A model generated the notes under the pieces. That model was not told the DNA's origin, ran no database searches, and worked only from the letters and a program-made list of their open reading frames with translations. This document shows positions 58,300 to 64,000 of a DNA stretch of 64,000 nucleotides, piece by piece. The position numbers and the translations under genes are program-made. The DNA comes from Strigamia acuminata (taxonomy: Eukaryota; Arthropoda; Chilopoda; Geophilomorpha; Linotaeniidae). Where the stretch lies: positions 156,001 through 220,000 of the forward strand of contig CASHSZ010000053.1 in the NCBI GenBank assembly GCA_949358305.1, read 5' to 3'. How positions within the stretch are numbered: the stretch's first letter is position 1; the number at the start of each line of letters is the position of its first letter.

Positions 58300-59275
58300 A
58301 CATTGAAATTGGAAAACAAAATATATGGGGAGATCCACGTAGACAAGTAAATCAAGATTAACTTGGTTTCGGAATTTATAGGACACCTTTTAACGCGGGA
58401 AACGCAAAAATCCGCATCGAATGGACACTTTGGCGTCCATCGAAGGGCACGGCTTACGTCGGGTGGCGTGGCGGTTCTGGGAAATTACATTACAGGCCAC
58501 GTGACCAGGTACAAAGTCCTGCGCACAAACGCTCGAGCGGAGTTGAATAAAAGTCCTTGAAATATATAAATCGATTTATCGACAGTGGAACTAATTCCAC
58601 GACGAGTGCCCCAACGATTAATTAGATTATCGAATTGGGTGCCGTCTGAGTCGAAGATCGCGAACGCCCCGATCGGTTTACCATTTTAATTTCAACTCGC
58701 AGTACACGTTGCACCATCGTAGACGATGCGAGTTTGTATAATCGCGTTCGACGAGTTTGCATACACTTTGAATTCGTTCGCTTCGAGCCATCATGGAGAT
58801 CCGAGGGTTTCGGTCGAAATTTCCTGAATCGATTTGAAACGGTATTTCCCACCCACGGGTGTTCTGCTCCACCACGAACATTCCGGCGACCATTGCGGCG
58901 ACCATTGCGGCAACGAGCGCCTCACCTACGGTGAATGCGGGGCAGCTGGCACCGACGAGTGTCGGCAGCCCCAACAACTTGTTCCAAAATAAGCCCACAG
59001 ACAGACACACCTATAAAGCGTGTTTATTTCAAATAATTGTGCAAAAACACCCATTTAATTGTTTATTTATTTGTTCCTCGTGATACGCGCGTGGCCTGTG
59101 CGTTGACGACGTGTTCGCGATTTCACGACGGAATTCGTGGATCCGTTCGTCGGGATTGGACTTTTGGGTGTCGGGTGAAAACGACCGACCGGGGACGAAA
59201 TTCGAGGCGGAGAAGGGAGAAGGGAGCAAACAAGCGCGCGCGCAAGACGCCAAACGGAGTAAAAAAAATATCCAA
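58300..59275 (+). repeat. R repeat copy with R3 module
   Basis: 58455-59000 matches 60350-60850 closely (several hundred bp with few differences). R3 (59040-59275) with runs of GCGCGCG resembles 61820-62040 and 63860-63990. No gene seen. Confidence 0.65.
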
Positions 59276-59720
59276 AGAAGATGACTAAACTTTACTTTAC
59301 TTTACTTAATTTTCGAATACTATGAGCACCCGGGATTCCATACTAAGGTCGAAATGACTAAAGTCGAAATCCCGTTTCGACCTAATTCGTTTCGACCCAG
59401 GTATCCCATCTAGTCTAAAATAAAAACAAACTCGCTGTTCACTGAAATATCTATATTTAAAGTTTTTACAGTTTTTACAGTTTGCAGAATGTTATAAAAA
59501 AAAAAAAAAAATAAAATAAAATAAATAAATAAATAAAAATAAAAATAAAAACAAATAAACAAATAAAACGGAATAAAACGAAACGATGAAACAACGATAC
59601 ATTGAAGCGACGATTATATGGTGGAATAACGCCGAAAAAGTTACGCGAAAACGACAGTTATTTATTTGTATAACATTTTTTTCCCACATTTTTTACCCCA
59701 TTCACACATAGGATTGCCAT
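59276..59720. other. 3' flank of gene L
   Basis: TTTAC repeats (59288-59307), a short GTCGAAAT palindromic stretch (59347-59395) and AAAT repeats. No exon. Confidence 0.4.
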
Positions 59721-60264
59721 TTATTGACACTTGTACATTTTATCTGGATATTCGACAAAGTACAAATTTGTCCATGGAACAAATCCATACTCGAATGGGA
59801 TGGTGACGCCAAGTTTACGGTCTTTGAAGAATCGATCAAACCGCGCGCAAGACATATTCGAGTCCCAAAGGAAACGCATCCCCAAGACGAGAGTTCTTTC
59901 TTTCGTCACGACGATGAAGTTGGTTTCGGTGCCTCGATTCACCCACTCGACGTTCATCTTGATCTGTCCAATTATTTGGAAATGGTCACCAACGATGTTT
60001 TTTAGGTACCGGTGTCTATCGTCGTCGTCGTCTAGTTCGCGGATACTGTCCCGAGGGTAGCCCGTTTCTTCGAATAAACGTTCGTCGATGGCGCAGAAGC
60101 GCGACCACTCGATTACCAGGGCATTACGCGCGAGATTCCCTATCTTCACCTTGAGCAAGGGATGTTCGTTCGTGGGTTCAAGCGGTTTCGGCTGAATAAG
60201 AGAAGTTTTAGATTAAAAATTATACGAAACAATTCGTATCTGTTTCTGGAATTACCTGGAACAT
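59721..60264 (-). CDS. Gene L: retropepsin-like fold protein without the catalytic motif
   Basis: A 9-nt first exon (60256-60264, MFQ) splices in phase 0 to 59721-60191, giving 159 residues. The order of blocks resembles a retroviral-type aspartic protease domain: VKIGNLARNALV, then SRFCAIDERLF where a protease has its active-site turn, GDHFQIIGQIKMNV, TNFIVV, and LVLGMRFLWDSN. Where D-T/S-G-A is expected the sequence reads IEWS, so the catalytic aspartate is gone. No reverse transcriptase or LTR adjoins. I infer a domesticated, non-catalytic retropepsin-like gene; an unrelated beta-rich protein is possible. The tail (EYGFVPWTNLYFVEYP) has no known match to me. Introns and an intact frame suggest a real gene. 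Confidence 0.45.
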
Positions 60265-60349
60265 GGTTCAATGTTGCGAGGAACGCCAACGAGACGCGGA
60301 AAACAGTCTTGTATCGTGTCTGAACTTGATTTGGATGCAAATGAGACAC

Positions 60350-61580
60350 GGGTTACGTCAGATGGCGTGGCGGTTGTGAGAAATTACATCACACAGGCGC
60401 TCGCGCGGAGTTAAATAAAAATCCTTGAAATATATAAATCGATTTATCGACAGTGGAACTAATTCCACGACGAGTGCCCCAACGATTAATTAGATTATCG
60501 AATTGGGTGCCGTCTGAGTCGAAGATCGCGAACGCCCCGATCGGTTTACCATTTTAATTTCAACTCGCAGTACACGTTGCACCATCGTAGACGATGTGAG
60601 TTTGTATAATCGCGTTCGACGAGTTTGCAGACACTTTGAATTCGTTCGCTTCGAGCCATCATGGAGATCCGAGGGTTTCGGTCACAATTTCCTGAATCGA
60701 TTTGATACGGTTGTTCTGCTCCGCCACGAACACTCCCTGGTTCGTCAAAAAACACTCCAAAGTGGGTTCGTCGGAGAACACGGGGCAGTTGGCGACCGAT
60801 GCGCGCCGACAGCCCCGACAAATTGTTCCAAAATAAATCCAAGCTCCCACAACGTTGTTTTCGATACGCGCGTTCCTACACGCGATGACGCGCGTGATGC
60901 GATGCGGGTGAGTGTGACACGGGTTTTCGAATTGGGCGTCGACGATGATGTTTGTCAACGTGGATAAACGTCCGCAAAGTGCCCGGAACGCAGTTAATTA
61001 CCGACGAGAATTGAAAATGTAATTGTTTTTGATAAAAAGAAACCCTCGTAACGTTGAAACGATAAAGAGAACGCAAAATTCGGATTCGAATTCAGGTTCG
61101 ATCCGCGAACTGTCGAGGCGCGACATGCCAAGCGTGGAGGGGAGCGTTTATCGCTCATAGGTGCCCGATGATCGGAGATGGGTGGGTGATGGGTGGGTGA
61201 TCGGTACCAGACAGACACAAAACAGAATAAAATCTACCCCCGTACTTCGGTCGTCACTAAGATTACCTTCGCAGTGACCGACTAGAATAAGAGTTTTGCA
61301 AAATATCCGTCGTTTCATATTTTAATTTTGTCTTTCCGGCGTCTCGCGCCATCGCTTTCGACGTGAGTTTGTGTCATTGCGTTCGGTGGATTTGCAAGCG
61401 CCTCTAGGTCGATCGAGACCAGACACGCTTACTTCAGAGTAGGGACCACTCCACCACAAACATTCCGAGGGTATTGGCGCGCAAAAAGGACGGGGTCCTA
61501 TCTTCTCGCCACGCAGAATACGGGCAGCCAGCATTGGCAGCCCCCAATAACTTGTTCCAAAATAAGATCGAGTTGATTAG
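60350..61580 (+). repeat. R repeat cluster (R1, R2, R1)
   Basis: R1 60350-60850, R2 60850-61120 with GTCAACGTGGAT and GTTGAAACGATAAAG, then a diverged R1 to 61580. No gene seen. Confidence 0.65.
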
Positions 61581-62400
61581 ATTCCTTCACTCATCCCGTA
61601 AATACCGTAAATTTCGTAAATGTCACAATACGTGGTGAAAATGATGCGTCACGTGTCTTATCGCGCATTGGGTCACATTTAAACGCACGTATCGTTAAGG
61701 GTGTCGCGTTCATGGTGGTACATTGGTGCCGGGATGTTCAGATACGCGCTCCCGTACGCTTCCACAGCGTTGGTATTGTTTGGTTATAGCGATTGTTTGT
61801 TCCAAATAATTGTGCAAAAACACTAGTTTAATTGTTTATATATTTAATCCTCGGGAGATGCTGTGCGACCTATACGCCGACCCCAAGCTCGTGATTTTGC
61901 TGCGGATTTCGTGGATCTGTCCGGGCTTTTGGGCGCCGGACAAAAAAAAAGTTCGATTGGAAATGGGTCCCCGGACGAAGAAAAGAGAAAGGAGTAGACA
62001 CGCGCGCGTGGGACACCCTGTGGAATAAAAAATACCCATGGAAGACAATGAAAGTTTAATCCCACAATCGTCGAATCGGTTTCGTGGTTTGCGCTCCAAC
62101 TGTTAATTAGATTATCGTCGTTGGGACCGATTGAAACAAATTGTTTTGTGAAAAATTTGCAGTTTCAGATTTTAACTTTATCTATCTCCCAGACTTCTTG
62201 CCCCATCGCTGTCTACGCTGTCTACGCGAGCCAGGCGACAATATGAGTCCTGAGGTCCGAGAGCGAGTCTGCATGTCCCAGGGGACGGCATGCGAGTAGC
62301 CACTCGTGCGCCCCTTGCCATCGCCAGACATGCTTTCGCCAAAGTATGAACCGTGACAACTATATTAAAACAATGTTTATTCGATCGAAGGAATCTATAC
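61581..62400 (+). repeat. R3 module and diverged R1
   Basis: 61640-61740 resembles sequence upstream of the thymidine kinase (53275-53370). R3 runs about 61820-62040 and a worn R1 start (CAACTGTTAATTAGATTATCG) follows to about 62390. No gene. Confidence 0.5.
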
Positions 62401-62515
62401 AACAATTATGAGTACACTTGTCAATTTATTTATCTATTTATTTGATAGAATCTTGGTTGTGGTCACTGTCGGTCACATCGTAACCATCGTCTTCAAGGCC
62501 CATCACCCCTTCTCC

Positions 62516-63198
62516 CTACCACTCCTTTTCATCGCCGTTATCATCGAGTCCTTCGTAACCACAGCCATCTTCCTCCTCCATCATGTCCACCATGTCCATC
62601 TCCATTTCCTTCACCTCCGCCTGCACCGCCTCTAGCTTCTTCCCCACCGACTTCAACACGCACAACGTCTTCGTCTTCTTTTCCCGCCATCTCGCCGCTT
62701 TCTCCATTCGCTCCGCAACCACTTTGTCCAGTTGCTCCGCCAACACCTTCTCCATTCGCTTCGCCATAACCTTCTCCACCACATTCTCCGCCACATTCTC
62801 CGCCACATTCTTCACCACATTCTTCACCACATTCTCCATTTTTTCTGTTATCACCGCCTCGACCCTTGTTGCCAATCTCTCTTCCCGCAGCACCGAAGGT
62901 GAAGACGGCGGCGGCAATGATGTCTCTCTTCGCGACTGGAAAGGGAAAGGGAGAAAAAAAAAAAAGAGAATAAGCAAATAAATAAAACCCAAGACGTGGC
63001 GCGTACCCTCTTGATCAGCGTCAGTTTACTCCTTTTCTGCCTGCCTGGACGCTTGGACAAAGCGGGATCGAGCGGTACCGACGCGATAGCGGCAGTCGAC
63101 GACGGCGATGTGGTTCTAGTCCGCGTCGCACGGAGAACGGGCGCCGAGATGGACGATGTCTCCCCTTCCCCTTTCACCTTCCATGTTCCTGTCATCAT
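62516..63198 (-). CDS. Gene H3: two-exon coiled-coil protein
   Basis: Exon 1 is 63007-63198 (64 codons, starts MMTGTWKVKGEGE) and exon 2 is 62516-62935, phase-0 intron. The junction reads KLTLIKR followed by SRRETSL, like H1 (KIKR then SRRG). Exon 2 encodes a long heptad-like helix with internal repeats (VVKNVVKNVAENVAENVVEK) and ends in an acidic tail. The protein is about 203 residues. A TTTTTCAG acceptor precedes the start codon, so an upstream untranslated exon is possible. Function unknown; oligomerisation through the helix is likely. Confidence 0.6.
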
Positions 63199-64000
63199 GG
63201 TCTCTGAAAAAGAAAAAAACGCGATAGATAAAATCAAAAGAAAAAGAAAAAAAAAAAAACAAAAAAAAAAAAAACAAATGGGTTATTAAATTGAGCTTCA
63301 TTTTCTGTTAGCAACAATAACCAAACAAACAAATTTTTTCTGCGCGCGCGCTTACGGATACAATACGTGCATAATTGGGCGGGAATAATTGACAAATGAT
63401 ACCACAAAACACTTGGCTCATTCGCTCGTTCACTCGCTCGCTCACTCACGTTTAACGAAACGAAACTAAACACGCAACTGCAAACGCAAACTGTCTTTGC
63501 CCGGCTCTAGCCCGATTTAAAAATGGCGACAATTGAAACGAAGCTTCGTGCTTCACTGCAACGTGGTGTCGACGAGAGCGAGGGCGAGAGCGAGAGTGAG
63601 AGCGAGAGAAAGCGAGTGAGTGGGTGAGTAAGTAAGTAATCAAGTGGAGCATGCGTGGACTGGCGACGATATTTCCGCAGTCGTTCAATTTGGCGTGGGT
63701 TTACAACTCCGCTTATTTGGTCGCTGATCGAGTCGGCACGCACTTTAAACATGTCGACGGCAAACAATACACGCGGGAAAAAAAATAACGCTAAGTTGTA
63801 CGTAAGAAGAGTCTTCATTATGAATAAATGCAAAGGACCGAACCCCGAATATCCGAGTGTCCACACAACCTATCGTCCACCGGGTCTCGGTGTCCGGGTA
63901 GAAAGAGGGAGGGGACGTACGCGCGCGTACCGGACATTGCCACTCGGAACAAAAAATGTGCATAATAGGGAAAACGATCAAAGTTTAATTTCCTGATCTT
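63199..64000. other. Right end of window: simple repeats and R3
   Basis: AAAAAC tracts, GAGAGC repeats (63585-63615) and an R3-like end (63860-64000). An open frame at 63655-63996 has mixed composition and overlaps R3; I do not call it a gene. Confidence 0.4.

Noticed and set aside
63655-63996. A 113-codon open frame at the right end
   Set aside because: It overlaps the R3 repeat, has no splice or domain support, and its composition is like the surrounding non-coding DNA.

Overview
This is eukaryotic DNA, almost certainly an animal and probably an arthropod, though the species is not identifiable by eye. The evidence is many GT-AG introns of 60-150 bp filled with simple repeats, LTR retrotransposons primed by the animal initiator tRNA-Met, tRNA-headed SINE-like units, a piggyBac-type transposase gene and a TK1-type thymidine kinase. 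Interspersed TTAGG-like words weakly favour an insect. I see no bacterial genes and no CRISPR array.

Layout. 1-5.5 kb: structured repeat family R and an old copia-like remnant (E1). 5.5-11.3 kb: a young copia element (K1, minus strand) that has lost its gag capsid region, inserted in an R copy with target duplication GGCCC. 12.6-23.3 kb: gene A, a nine-exon zinc-finger/PHD-like gene split inside an exon by a complete young copia element (K2, target duplication GATAC). 23.7-25.6 kb: a TAAAG satellite and a tandem array of four SINE-like units. 25.9-28.2 kb: a six-exon piggyBac-like gene. 28.6-40.5 kb: coiled-coil gene I, two more SINE-like units, gene D, coiled-coil gene H1, exon-module gene C and large zinc-finger gene B, which is cut at its 5' end by copia remnant E2. 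42.6-53 kb: R repeats around gene G (zinc finger), gene J and gene E (an inverted paralogue of C). 53.9-64 kb: an intronless thymidine kinase, exon-module gene F, coiled-coil genes H2 and H3, a retropepsin-like gene (L) without the expected catalytic residues, and more R repeats.

Main message. The locus is a cluster of fast-evolving multi-exon genes that fall into families: paired zinc fingers (A, B, G), two-exon coiled-coil proteins with a shared splice-junction motif (H1, H2, H3), and small proteins built from symmetric phase-2 exons of exactly 78 nt (C, E, F). I recognise none of these three families. Several copies carry 1-2 nt phase conflicts, so either some are pseudogenes or the assembly has indel errors. 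The R repeat and the SINE-like units both keep hairpins with pair-preserving changes, pointing to selection on RNA structure at some stage of their spread.
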